Positions 17,043 through 26,046 of a stretch of 64,000 bases of DNA are shown one piece after another (positions within the stretch are counted from its first letter, which is position 1; every line of letters starts with the position of its first letter). The notes under the pieces are model-generated. The model saw nothing but the letters and a program-made list of their open reading frames with translations. It had not been told where the DNA came from and did not search any database. Source of the DNA: Rhizobium esperanzae (GTDB taxonomy: Bacteria; Pseudomonadota; Alphaproteobacteria; Rhizobiales; Rhizobiaceae); contig NZ_JACIFY010000003.1 of the NCBI RefSeq assembly GCF_014197615.1, forward strand, positions 310,001 through 374,000, read 5' to 3'. The position numbers and the translations under genes were made by a program.

Positions 17043-19364
17043 ATGAATATCTCACGCAATATCGCAAAGTCGATATCCGCCAAATTGCTGGTTTCAACAG
17101 GCATTGCGATCACGCTCGTTTTGGGCGTCTCGGATTATGCGCTGGTATCTGAAACCCGCTCTCGCACCGAGGCTGCTACCATCGAAAAAGCGCAAGCCGA
17201 AGCTCGGGCGATCGCGTTCGAGGTCAACTCCGAGCTCGGCATGCTTTCGGCTACAGCAAGATCCGTCGCAAGTTCAATCGCGGCGGGACACCACAATGGA
17301 ACGCTTCAACGGGAGTCGGTGATCGACATGCTGAAGCCCGTTGCAGCTGACAACCAGCTCGCACTGGAGAGCTGGTTCCTTGAAGCGCCCAACGCTTTCG
17401 ACGGCCAAGCGAGCAGCTTCAAGGGCAACCTGCAGAAGGGATCCAATGCAAATGGAATTTTCGCCCCTGGCTGGCTGAAGAACCAGGACGGGACCTTGAC
17501 ACAGCTCGCATTGGACGAGTTCTACGGCGAGGATTCTTGGACAAAGGCAACCTCTAGCATGAAGCCCTTGATGACCGCGCCGTTCATGGCTCAAGACCTC
17601 AAGCTTCCTCTAGCCAGCATATCGTTTCCCATCCGTGTAGATGGCAAAACGCTCGGAATTACTGGTATTGACATCTCGCTGCAGTCGCTCATGAAGCATG
17701 TGGGCGAGTTGCGACCGTTTGGGACGGGACGCGTTTTGCTGGTCGCGCAGAACGGAAACTGGTTGGTCGGCCCGAACGAGTCGATGTCGATGCAGCCGTA
17801 TAAGGACATCGGCGAAGACAAGATGACCAACGCCCTGAATACCTTAGAACCGTTTGTTCTCGGTCAAGTGGTCGATGAAGCAGCCGGAGGCTTCACTCGG
17901 GTAGTCCAGCCCTTCGCCATTGCTGGCTTGGGAACGACATGGCTCGCGATCGTCGACGTCCCAACTTCTATCGTGGATGCCGCTGTATGGCAGCAAACCG
18001 TCATGCTGGCGGTGGGCGGCTTTCTTGTTCTTCTAACAGTCGTTTTTGCCCTCTACATTGCAGCCCGACGTTTCATCAGGGTGCCGCTTTCGTCGCTTGT
18101 TGCGGACGTAAGGCGTCTTGGCGGCGGACATTATGAGCGTGCGGTGGCGGGACAGAAGCGCGATGACGAGATTGGGTCGGTGGCACAGGCTCTGGAGCAG
18201 TTCAGGTTCGCCCTAGCGGACACAAGCCGCATACAAGCCGAAGCGGACACCCATCGGTCGGCAGCCGAATCCGAACGTTTCAAATCGGAAGAGGAACGCG
18301 CTCGTTCCGTCGCACTTCAGCGCCGCATCGTCAGCACAGTCGGGAACGGACTTTCTGCCCTGTCGCAGGGAGACCTATCCCATCGTATTACGGAAGACTT
18401 CCCTGGCGAATACCAGAAGCTCAAAAGCGACTTCAACGATGCGTTATCGAGTTTGGAGGAAACAATGAATACGATGAACTTGAGCGTCGTGAACATCGGT
18501 TCCGGAGCAGGAGAGATCAGTTCCAGCGCCTCGGATCTCGCGCGTCGTACGGAGCAACAGGCGGCGAGCTTGGAAGAAACCGCGGCGGCACTGAACCAGC
18601 TGACCGAACAAGTCACGGCGAGCGCAGACAACGCGCGAAAGGCCGCGGAGACCGTGAATTTGGCCTGCGACGAGGCAACGACGTCCGGGGACGTGGTCCG
18701 CGCCGCCATAAGCTCGATGAACGGCATCGAGCAGTCCTCTGTCGAGGTGTCTAGGATCATCGGCGTCATCGACGATATCGCCTTCCAGACCAACCTCCTT
18801 GCTCTCAACGCCGGCGTTGAGGCGGCCCGCGCAGGAGAGGCAGGCAAAGGCTTCGCCGTTGTAGCGCAGGAAGTCAGAGAGCTGGCGCAGCGATCCGCAA
18901 AAGCGGCCAAGGAGATCAAGGTTCTCATCAACACGTCGGCGGATCAGGTCAAAGACGGTGTCGAACTCGTCAGGAAAACTGGGCAGGCCCTGCAGAAGAT
19001 TTCTGACCAAGTCACGGGCATCAACATTCTCATTCGAGAGATCTCGATGTCGGCGAACGAGCAGGCCGTCGGGCTGAAAGAAATCAACATCGCTATCAAT
19101 CAGATGGACCAGGTGACTCAGCAAAACACGGCTATGGTCGAAGAAGCGACCGCGGCGAGTGCTGCACTTAACGACGAAGCTCAGACCCTCAAACATCTTG
19201 CATTACGCTTCAAGACCTCCGACTTCGAGCGACTTGGAGGAACTGAGCTTGGGGGCATGGCAATACGCATGCGCTCGCCGGCGGCCAGTGTCTCGATCGG
19301 CCGGGCCTGCAATCCCCGCCGTAGTGCGCTGGGGAACGCCGCCGTCAATTGGGAGGAATTCTGA
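17043..19364 (+). CDS. Methyl-accepting chemotaxis protein with CheR/CheB-tether pentapeptide
   Basis: The 773-residue receptor has a first membrane helix (about 14-33), a periplasmic sensor of about 285 residues with dCache-like segments, and a second helix (about 319-341). A HAMP domain, a second HAMP-like region (about 440-490) and a signalling domain whose tip ([16 protein letters not shown]) is near 577-592 follow. The C-terminus is NWEEF, the xWxxF pentapeptide that tethers CheR and CheB. GGGGAGCG precedes ATG 17043. The ligand is unknown. Control by a GTAAACGTTTAC operator and the surrounding sugar and organic-acid genes suggest it senses a nutrient handled by this region. Confidence 0.93.
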   Translation: MNISRNIAKSISAKLLVSTGIAITLVLGVSDYALVSETRSRTEAATIEKAQAEARAIAFEVNSELGMLSATARSVASSIAAGHHNGTLQRESVIDMLKPVAADNQLALESWFLEAPNAFDGQASSFKGNLQKGSNANGIFAPGWLKNQDGTLTQLALDEFYGEDSWTKATSSMKPLMTAPFMAQDLKLPLASISFPIRVDGKTLGITGIDISLQSLMKHVGELRPFGTGRVLLVAQNGNWLVGPNESMSMQPYKDIGEDKMTNALNTLEPFVLGQVVDEAAGGFTRVVQPFAIAGLGTTWLAIVDVPTSIVDAAVWQQTVMLAVGGFLVLLTVVFALYIAARRFIRVPLSSLVADVRRLGGGHYERAVAGQKRDDEIGSVAQALEQFRFALADTSRIQAEADTHRSAAESERFKSEEERARSVALQRRIVSTVGNGLSALSQGDLSHRITEDFPGEYQKLKSDFNDALSSLEETMNTMNLSVVNIGSGAGEISSSASDLARRTEQQAASLEETAAALNQLTEQVTASADNARKAAETVNLACDEATTSGDVVRAAISSMNGIEQSSVEVSRIIGVIDDIAFQTNLLALNAGVEAARAGEAGKGFAVVAQEVRELAQRSAKAAKEIKVLINTSADQVKDGVELVRKTGQALQKISDQVTGINILIREISMSANEQAVGLKEINIAINQMDQVTQQNTAMVEEATAASAALNDEAQTLKHLALRFKTSDFERLGGTELGGMAIRMRSPAASVSIGRACNPRRSALGNAAVNWEEF

Positions 19365-19591
19365 GGCCTCCATTGAGAATGGCCGCTACCGCAAGAAACA
19401 TGCAGTGGCGGCCATACAGCTACGCATATCGGCGGCACTGATCAGACGCTTCTCTCAGAGACTGCCGTCGCTCAGTGTTTCCGGCCTGCCGGTATCGTTA
19501 GCGACAACACGAAGCAGTTCCGAGGGACCCACGATACCTGCCGTATCCCCCCGCCTTTACGGTCCTGCGATCTCTGACCACCACGAAAAAG

Positions 19592-19603
19592 GAAAACGTT
19601 TAT
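19592..19603. promoter_or_regulatory. LacI-type operator (GAAAACGTTTAT)
   Basis: First of two sites whose centres are 17 bp apart, in the gap before the HAD phosphatase gene. One mismatch to GAAAACGTTTAC. Confidence 0.6.
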
Positions 19604-19608
19604 GCCAA

Positions 19609-19620
19609 GTAAACGTTTTC
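19609..19620. promoter_or_regulatory. LacI-type operator (GTAAACGTTTTC, inverted orientation)
   Basis: This is an exact reverse complement of GAAAACGTTTAC, 62 bp upstream of ATG 19682. Together with the neighbouring site it forms a tandem operator. The rest of the 317-bp gap (19365-19591) holds no recognisable gene. Confidence 0.65.
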
Positions 19621-19681
19621 CATTGCGCTCACAGTTATAGCAGCATAGGCATGCTCACGCTGTCCCAATTGAGTAGGCACC

Positions 19682-20473
19682 ATGATCTCAACCCTTTTTT
19701 CAGATGTTGATCGAACCCTTCTGACCGCCGACTACGACCTTCCCGAGCCGGTCGTACGTGGTTTCGCCGAGGCACGTAAACGCGGTATCGAAGCCGTTCT
19801 CGCGACCGCGCGTTCACCAAACGGTGTTGCGCCGATCTGCCGTGCACTCGGCATTGACTATGCCATCTGCTTCAACGGCGGGTGGATCGGCAAACCGTTG
19901 GAGCAGGCTCCGATCTCGGAGGCAAAGATCGCCCGGCGGATTGCATTGTCTGTGATGGCGGAGACCCGTCGTCTTGGGATAGCAAGTATGTGGTATCGGG
20001 ATGATGCCATCTTTACGCTGGACAACTCGTCTCTCGTCCGGCGGGAGGCCGAAATTACCGGCGAGAGCGTCTGTGAAGTGGCCGACCTCAATGATCTTCC
20101 CGGCCAGCCTTTCAAGATCATGTGCGCGCGGCCCTTGCCTGAAGGTGGAGGCTTCGACGCCCTTCGGGCACGCTTTTCGCCGTCATGCGAGATGACCAGC
20201 TCGAACTGGAGGCTTCTCGAAATTACTCCAGCAGGCGTCTCGAAGGGCACAGCCGCGCGGCAAATTGCCGAACACTTGAAACTCGATCCGAGACTCTGCG
20301 CTGCCGCGGGCGACGCCGAGAACGACCTCAGCCTATTACAATGGGTCGGCGTGCCGGTTGCCGTGGCGAACGCAATTATAGAGATAAGGGAGCTTGCTCA
20401 TTTTATCGGCCCGCATGCAGACGAAGGGGGAATGGCCGTCGTGCTCGATTGGTTGATGGCGAGAATGCAATAG
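19682..20473 (+). CDS. HAD-superfamily sugar phosphatase (Cof-type)
   Basis: The 263-residue protein has HAD motif I as SDVDRTLL (nucleophile Asp8, general acid Asp10), motif II-like ATARS near 39-43, a C2-type cap in the middle, a lysine in GVSKGTAARQI, and motif IV as GDAENDLSLL. Cof-type HADs remove phosphate from sugar phosphates and similar small molecules, and the exact substrate is not predictable. It follows a double LacI-type operator and precedes the GH32 gene by 170 bp, suggesting joint sugar-responsive expression. Confidence 0.87.
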   Translation: MISTLFSDVDRTLLTADYDLPEPVVRGFAEARKRGIEAVLATARSPNGVAPICRALGIDYAICFNGGWIGKPLEQAPISEAKIARRIALSVMAETRRLGIASMWYRDDAIFTLDNSSLVRREAEITGESVCEVADLNDLPGQPFKIMCARPLPEGGGFDALRARFSPSCEMTSSNWRLLEITPAGVSKGTAARQIAEHLKLDPRLCAAAGDAENDLSLLQWVGVPVAVANAIIEIRELAHFIGPHADEGGMAVVLDWLMARMQ

Positions 20474-20643
20474 CGGGTTGATTCCATTTTCTCGCCGCTG
20501 TGGCTTCGCCAGCGGGGCGTCCGGATGATAGGAACTTATTCGGGAAATTGCCTTGGTGGTCCTTCCCGTCAGTTGCTCTCCTCGTAGCTAATCAGCAGTT
20601 CATCGCTCGATGACGAGCTCCAATGTAAACGGACAACACGTCA

Positions 20644-21981
20644 ATGTCGCTTACCGAGAAATTTCGTCCAAAACTGCACCTGACAGCCAAGTACGGATGG
20701 ATCAACGATCCGAACGGCTTAATTTATGTGGATGGCGTCTACCATGCCTTCTACCAGCACGATCCGAACAGCATCCATCACGGACCAATGCATTGGGGCC
20801 ATTCCAGTTCGCGCGACCTGGTAAATTGGATTCAACATCAGGTGGCGCTTTTTCCTGACGAGAACGGCACATGTTTCTCCGGCTGTGCGATCGAAACCGA
20901 AGACGGTCAGATCAAGCTGTTTTATACATCACACCGCCTCGATGACGCCGGCAGGGACTATCAGCAGCAATGCATCGTTCATGCCGACCGTTCGCTTTCG
21001 AACTTCGAGAAGGAGCCGAGCAACCCCGTCATCAATAATTCGGGCCTCGGATGCTTCCGCGATCCGAAAGTATTCTGGCATGCAGACAGCGGCCGTTGGA
21101 TCATGGCGCTCGCCCATGGGCAAACGGTGGGACAGTCAATCGGCTTTCATTCGTCGGCAGACTTGATCAACTGGACCTTCGAAAGCGAATTCGGCAACGA
21201 AGACGGTCGTCACGGCACGGGTCCCTGGGAATGCCCCGATCTCTTGCCGATGGTCGCACCCGATGGCAGCAAGCATTGGGTCTTGATCGCTGGTATTGGA
21301 GACGATGCCTATGCTCCGGGGTCCGGCACGATGTATTTCATCGGCCAGTTCGACGGGAAAACCTTCACGAATTCGAACTCGCCAGAGACAGAGTTGTGGC
21401 TCGACTACGGCCGCGACTATTACGCGGCTCAGAGCTTTTTCGGCGTCCACAAGGATGCGCCGCTTGCGCTTGCCTGGTCGAACAACTGGAAATATTCGCA
21501 GCAGACACCGGCGGAGGAGTTCAGTGGGCTGATGTCGCTGCCCCGCCACCTCCGCCTGGTGGAAACATCTGACGGCCTGCGCCTCGGCTCGTTCGTGCCG
21601 GAAGCCGTATCGAGTGCGTTTTCGACGATCAATCTGTCTTCCGGGCAAGCGCAGCCGGTTTCAGGAACCTATCGTCTCCAGGAATGGATTTCGCTTGCGC
21701 CAGGCTCACAGGTGACCTTGAGCCTATTCGGCGCCGATTGTCCCCAGTTCACATTCCTTCGGGACGAGAATGGACGCACGCGCATCCGCCAGGTTCGCGA
21801 CCCCTACAGCGACATGAACGAGTTCGCGCATGATTATGATGTGGACGCCGGTAATCTCGGCGCATTTACGCTCGAGGTATTCGTCGACAATGGCCTCGTC
21901 GAGCTTAACCTCGACAAGTTCATCTGGGCAACAAACGTCTACTATCCCGACACACCGGCCGGCGCGGTCGTTCTCCATTAG
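20644..21981 (+). CDS. GH32 beta-fructofuranosidase (sucrose/fructan hydrolase)
   Basis: The 445-residue protein has the three GH32 acidic motifs: WINDPNG (19-25, nucleophile Asp22), RDP (139-141, transition-state Asp140) and ECPD (196-199, acid/base Glu196). A five-bladed propeller region is followed by the C-terminal beta-sandwich typical of the family. No signal peptide is visible, so it acts in the cytoplasm on imported sucrose, sucrose phosphate or short fructans. No dedicated sucrose transporter or PTS gene adjoins it. It probably shares control with the HAD gene upstream through the tandem operator at 19592-19620. Confidence 0.93.
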   Translation: MSLTEKFRPKLHLTAKYGWINDPNGLIYVDGVYHAFYQHDPNSIHHGPMHWGHSSSRDLVNWIQHQVALFPDENGTCFSGCAIETEDGQIKLFYTSHRLDDAGRDYQQQCIVHADRSLSNFEKEPSNPVINNSGLGCFRDPKVFWHADSGRWIMALAHGQTVGQSIGFHSSADLINWTFESEFGNEDGRHGTGPWECPDLLPMVAPDGSKHWVLIAGIGDDAYAPGSGTMYFIGQFDGKTFTNSNSPETELWLDYGRDYYAAQSFFGVHKDAPLALAWSNNWKYSQQTPAEEFSGLMSLPRHLRLVETSDGLRLGSFVPEAVSSAFSTINLSSGQAQPVSGTYRLQEWISLAPGSQVTLSLFGADCPQFTFLRDENGRTRIRQVRDPYSDMNEFAHDYDVDAGNLGAFTLEVFVDNGLVELNLDKFIWATNVYYPDTPAGAVVLH

Positions 21982-22153
21982 AGTAAATCTGAGGCTAATC
22001 GGGAGCGTCCGTTAAACCGTAACTTCCGGCCAGATTTGTTGAATGCCTTCGCAGCGATCGGAATGCTGCGGGCGACAGGCTGCACCTCATCCCCAACCTA
22101 TCGAGGCAGCATCTTTATCATGAACGCTGATTGATCCACCATCGGCAGCTTGA

Positions 22154-22954
22154 TCATCGGTCGCATCTTGCATCGGATATGCCGCGAGCGGCATCTATCA
22201 CCAAAGCGCTCAGTCCCTCGAGCGAGGGTGCATCAAAGCGGCTCTTCGGTCCTGTCAGCGACAGTGCCGCGACAGGCAGGCCATCCTTGTCCATGATCGG
22301 GGCGGCGACGCAGCGCATACCCGCGACCTGTTCTTCGTCGTCGAGTGCCCAGCCGCGCGCCTTGATCTCGTTCAGTTGCATGCGCAGAAACGGCAAGGAT
22401 ACGATCGTTCGATCGGTGAGCCTTGCAAGAACCGTCTTCTCGAACATCGCATCGACTTCATCATCCCGCAAATGCGCAAGAACAGCTTTGCCGGCAGCCG
22501 AGCAATAGATCGGGATCTGCGATCCGAGCCGGAAGAAAGCGCGCAGCGGATTGTGGCTTTCGACCTGCGCAATGACGATCATCCGATCTCCCTGCCGGAT
22601 TGAAAGGTTCGCGGTTTCACCGGATGCCGCGCCGATCGTGGCGAGATAGGCGCGCGCCATCTCCGCAAGGCCGGTACGGCGTAGATAGGCGTTGCCCACC
22701 TGGAACGCGCGAACGCCGATCTCCCATTTCTGGCTCACCGGGTCCATGGATAAAAATCCCCGCGCCTCCAGGATGAGGAGAAACCGATGAGCGGTCGAAG
22801 CCGGAACCTTCATTTTCGTCGTCAAGTCGCGCAGCGAGATAGGGCCAAAGCTTGAGACAGCTTCCATGACGTCGATCGCATGGTCGGCCATAGTCCGACC
22901 GGTCATGCTCAGATCAACCTGCTTGCTGCGCGGGCGCCCTCGCGGATTTTTCAT
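22154..22954 (-). CDS. IclR-family transcriptional regulator
   Basis: The product is about 266 residues, with an N-terminal winged helix (VMEAVSSFGPISLRDLTTKM and PASTAHRFL) and an IclR ligand domain containing YCSAAGKAVLAHL and VAGMRCVAAPI. ATG 22954 gives the basic lead MKNPRGRPRSK. ATG 22969 is possible, and a longer frame to 23113 would run over the divergent promoter. It faces an aminotransferase of the serine/aspartate-glyoxylate type. The same IclR-plus-aminotransferase arrangement (bhcR-bhcA) is known in beta-hydroxyaspartate cycle loci, so glyoxylate or a derivative is a likely effector, by inference. Confidence 0.9.
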   Translation of the reverse strand: MKNPRGRPRSKQVDLSMTGRTMADHAIDVMEAVSSFGPISLRDLTTKMKVPASTAHRFLLILEARGFLSMDPVSQKWEIGVRAFQVGNAYLRRTGLAEMARAYLATIGAASGETANLSIRQGDRMIVIAQVESHNPLRAFFRLGSQIPIYCSAAGKAVLAHLRDDEVDAMFEKTVLARLTDRTIVSLPFLRMQLNEIKARGWALDDEEQVAGMRCVAAPIMDKDGLPVAALSLTGPKSRFDAPSLEGLSALVIDAARGISDARCDR

Positions 22955-23145
22955 GATGGGTCCAATCATTTTTAACAGTTTTGCAGAAGAACCATTTCGG
23001 TTTAAGAAAGTATCATTCGTGGGATAATATATACGTTTGATTTCATATGTTTGCGCTTTATTTTTTAGCTTCGTATGAGAAAAAATATAAAATAGCCTTG
23101 GCTGATCGATCACGTATTGTCACGCACTCCAGAGGAGGATTATAC

Positions 23146-24312
23146 GTGACCGACCAAAATCCGATCTTCATTCCCGGGCCTACAAACATTCCCGACCGCA
23201 TCCGCAATGCGATGAACCGGCAAACGGTAGATCATCGCTCTCCGAAGTTCAGCGAATTGTTCGGGAGCGTCCTTCAGGATCTTAAGACTGTCTTCAAGAC
23301 CAGCAAGGGCACCGTGTTCGCCTTCCCCTCTACCGGCACCGGCGGCTGGGAGGCAGCGATCGAGAACACTCTGGCACCGGGCGACAAGGTCCTGGCAGCG
23401 CGCCACGGCGTGTTTTCCCACCGATGGATCGAGATGTGCCAGCGGCACGGCCTCGATGTGGAGGTAATCGAATCCGAATGGGGCAATCCGGCACCGGCAG
23501 AAACATTTGCAGAGCGGCTTGCGGCCGACAAGGCGGGCGCAATCAAGGCCGTTCTGGTCACGCATAACGAAACCGCAACGGGCGTGCGCAGCGACATTGC
23601 CGCGGTCAGACAGGCACTCGATCGGGCGGGGCACGGGGCGCTCCTGCTTGCGGACGGCGTGTCCTCGATCGCATCGATGAATTTTGAAATGGATGCCTGG
23701 GGCGTGGATGTTGCCGTGTCGGGCTCGCAGAAAGGCTTCATGCTTCCGGCAGGCCTCGCGCTGGTGGCCGTCAGCGAAAAGGCGCTTGAACTCTCGCGCG
23801 TGTCGAAGACGGCCCGCTGCTTCTTCGATTTTCAGGAAATGCTGAAAGCCAACAAGGCAGGGGGCTACCCCTATACACCTGCTCTTCAACATTTCTATGG
23901 CCTCCGGGAGAGCCTCGATATGTTGAGCGAGGAAGGCCTCGATCGAGTTTTTGCACGCCATCGACGGGCGGCGGACGCAGTGCGGGCGGCCGTTTCCGGC
24001 TGGGGCCTGGAGCTTTGCTCGAAGTCTGCGCCGCATCACTCCGACACGATCAGCGCCGTCTACGTGCCGGCGGGCTTCGACAGCAATGTTCTGACCGATC
24101 TAGTGCTCAAGAAGTATAACGTTTCCTTCGGGATCGGCCTCGGTCAGATGAACGGCAGGGCGTTCCGCATCGGCCACCTTGGCTCGATTACCGATACTAT
24201 GATCCTCGGCGGCTTGGCGACGATCGAAATGGCAATGAACGAGCTTGGTTATCCCGTCGCACTCGGATCCGGAACGACGGCAGCCCAGCAGCTCTTCGCT
24301 CAGCGCTCGTAA
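23146..24312 (+). CDS. Class V aminotransferase, serine/aspartate-glyoxylate type
   Basis: The 388-residue PLP enzyme begins with PIFIPGPTNIPDRIRNAM and carries the Schiff-base lysine in SGSQKGFM (Lys196) and a C-terminal FRIGHLGSITD motif, all typical of serine- or aspartate-glyoxylate transaminases. It should convert glyoxylate to glycine using an amino-acid donor; the donor cannot be decided by eye. The start is GTG 23146 with AGGAGGA 7 bp upstream. It is divergent from an IclR regulator, ends at a strong bidirectional terminator, and glcDEF lies just beyond, so a glycolate to glyoxylate to glycine route is likely. Confidence 0.9.
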   Translation: MTDQNPIFIPGPTNIPDRIRNAMNRQTVDHRSPKFSELFGSVLQDLKTVFKTSKGTVFAFPSTGTGGWEAAIENTLAPGDKVLAARHGVFSHRWIEMCQRHGLDVEVIESEWGNPAPAETFAERLAADKAGAIKAVLVTHNETATGVRSDIAAVRQALDRAGHGALLLADGVSSIASMNFEMDAWGVDVAVSGSQKGFMLPAGLALVAVSEKALELSRVSKTARCFFDFQEMLKANKAGGYPYTPALQHFYGLRESLDMLSEEGLDRVFARHRRAADAVRAAVSGWGLELCSKSAPHHSDTISAVYVPAGFDSNVLTDLVLKKYNVSFGIGLGQMNGRAFRIGHLGSITDTMILGGLATIEMAMNELGYPVALGSGTTAAQQLFAQRS

Positions 24313-24320
24313 CGGCACGA

Positions 24321-24344
24321 AAAACTCCGCCGAAGCGGAGTTTT
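24321..24344. terminator. Bidirectional Rho-independent terminator
   Basis: A perfect 10-bp stem (24321-24330 with 24335-24344) and CGAA loop is flanked by A- and T-runs. It can end both the rightward aminotransferase transcript and the leftward DUF1127 transcript. Confidence 0.85.
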
Positions 24345-24365
24345 TTGAAAATCAGGGGATTGAGA

Positions 24366-24509
24366 TCAGCGGCCCTGCACAGCGCCGCGGATTTCTTCCC
24401 GCAGCAGGCCGACATCTGCCAGCGCATGGTCGTCAAGGGCACTCAGTTCGCGGATAGCCCGGCGCTTAGCGGCATAATTCTTCACGCGTTCGCGAATATT
24501 CATGTTCAT
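24366..24509 (-). CDS. DUF1127 small arginine-rich protein
   Basis: This is a 47-residue, Arg-rich reading frame. It contains IRERVKNYAAKRRAIRELSA followed by LDDHALADVGLLREEIRGAV, which is the DUF1127 pattern (helical N-terminus, L-x-D-x-x-L-x-D-x-G-L motif). A GGAG element lies 4 bp before ATG 24509; ATG 24503 is also possible. Small DUF1127 proteins in alphaproteobacteria are linked to RNA binding, phosphate or carbon metabolism and stress, but this copy's role is unknown. It has its own upstream palindrome and shares the terminator at 24321-24344. Confidence 0.85.
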   Translation of the reverse strand: MNMNIRERVKNYAAKRRAIRELSALDDHALADVGLLREEIRGAVQGR

Positions 24510-24559
24510 CATCTCCGTTTGGTGTTGATGAAGATATAGGCATTTTTCCGCCTAATTTG

Positions 24560-24577
24560 AATGCATTGCTATGCATT
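24560..24577. promoter_or_regulatory. Palindrome upstream of DUF1127 gene
   Basis: AATGCAT-TGCT-ATGCATT is a perfect 7-bp inverted repeat about 50 bp upstream of the DUF1127 start. It is a candidate site for an unidentified regulator. Confidence 0.45.
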
Positions 24578-24712
24578 AGAGGCATGCGTTTGGCGCAGGC
24601 CACGCTTGATGAAGGCAATCTCTTCGGCGCAGTAGGCTTAACTCATCGGCATAGCGATGATTATCAGACAATCCCGGCGCGGGATTTGAGCGGCAGCAAT
24701 CACCAACAGCAG

Positions 24713-26032
24713 CTAGGTCGTCGTGGATGACAGCTTGGCAAGTGCAGGTGGTACCTGTCCCCCATAGGCCCAGTTCAGCAGTTCGACTGTGTGAACGAGC
24801 GGAATATCGGTTCCGCTTCGCAATTGGGTCATGCAGCCAATATTACCCGTGGCGATGACGTCGGGGCCTGTCGCCTCGATGTTCTTGACCTTTCGCGCCT
24901 TCAGCGAGGCGGATATGTCCGGCTGAAAAATATTGTACGTTCCGGCCGAGCCGCAGCACAAATGTCCCTCCGCCGGTTCACGGACCTCAAATCCAGCCTG
25001 CTTCAGCAGGATTTTCGGCGCCGCGACGATCTTTTGGCCGTGCTGCATGGAACAGGCGGAATGATAGGCGACGGTGAGGTTCTTCGGATCGGCCTTCGGA
25101 AGATCCAGACTCGCCAGAAACTCTGTAATATCCTTGGCGAGCACGGATATCCGTGCTGCCTTGCCTGCGTAAGCGGTGTCGTGGCGCAGCATGTGGCCGT
25201 AATCCTTGATGGTCGTGCCACATCCGGACGCCGTCACGATGATGGCGTCGAGACCCCTCGCTTCGATCTCATTCGTCCATGTTTCGATGTTCCCGCGGGC
25301 CGCGTCGAGGGCTGCTTCTTCCCTACCCATGTGATGGACAAGTGCTCCGCAGCAGCCCTCGCCTTTCGGCCAGGCCAGTTCGATCTCCAGGCGTTGGAGA
25401 AGCGAGGCGGTCGCGATATTGATGCCGGGGTCGAGGATCGACTGGGCGCAACCGGAAAGAATAGCGACCCTTGCCTTGGCGCGTGTCGGTATCACCTCGC
25501 GCACCGGCGGTTGGTAGGCCGAGCGGCTCCGCCTGGGAACAGTGGCAAGCCGCAACATTGCGGCGACCGGCTTTAACGGGCCTATTCGGTCGAACAAACC
25601 GCTGAGCGGAAGAGCAAACTTGGCCATTGCCAGCGCGACGCGGAATCGGCCGGGATAGGGAAGAATGGCAGCGACAAGGCTACGCAGCAGGCGGCTGAAG
25701 ATGGGCCGACGGTAGGTTTTTTCGATATGTATTCGGGCGTGATCGATAAGATGCATGTAATCGACACCGGAGGGACAGGTGGTCGTGCAGGCAAGGCAGG
25801 AAAGGCAGCGGTCAATATGCGTGACGGTTTTCTCGTCAGCTGCGCGGCCGTTTTCAAGCATGTCCTTTATAAGGTAGATGCGTCCGCGTGGACTGTCGAG
25901 TTCGTTGCCGAGTGTCACATAGGTTGGACAGGTTGCCGTGCAAAAGCCGCAGTGGACGCATTTGCGGACAATAGCTTCCGACTCGGCGACTGCCGGATCT
26001 GATAGTTGCTCGACGCTGAAATTGGTGCGCAT
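24713..26032 (-). CDS. glcF: Glycolate oxidase iron-sulfur subunit
   Basis: The 439-residue protein has two 4Fe-4S motifs near the N-terminus, CVHCGFCTATCP (Cys25, 28, 31, 35) and CLSCLACTTTCP (Cys76, 79, 82, 86). Two CCG-type cysteine-rich domains follow (GCCGALVHHMG and LCCGSAGTYN). It passes electrons from the flavin subunits GlcD and GlcE to the membrane quinone pool while glycolate is oxidised to glyoxylate. It is the last gene of the leftward glcD-glcE-glcF operon, starting 14 bp after glcE. Length and cysteine pattern are normal. Confidence 0.95.
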   Translation of the reverse strand: MRTNFSVEQLSDPAVAESEAIVRKCVHCGFCTATCPTYVTLGNELDSPRGRIYLIKDMLENGRAADEKTVTHIDRCLSCLACTTTCPSGVDYMHLIDHARIHIEKTYRRPIFSRLLRSLVAAILPYPGRFRVALAMAKFALPLSGLFDRIGPLKPVAAMLRLATVPRRSRSAYQPPVREVIPTRAKARVAILSGCAQSILDPGINIATASLLQRLEIELAWPKGEGCCGALVHHMGREEAALDAARGNIETWTNEIEARGLDAIIVTASGCGTTIKDYGHMLRHDTAYAGKAARISVLAKDITEFLASLDLPKADPKNLTVAYHSACSMQHGQKIVAAPKILLKQAGFEVREPAEGHLCCGSAGTYNIFQPDISASLKARKVKNIEATGPDVIATGNIGCMTQLRSGTDIPLVHTVELLNWAYGGQVPPALAKLSSTTT

Positions 26033-26046
26033 CGCTCAGTGGCTCG

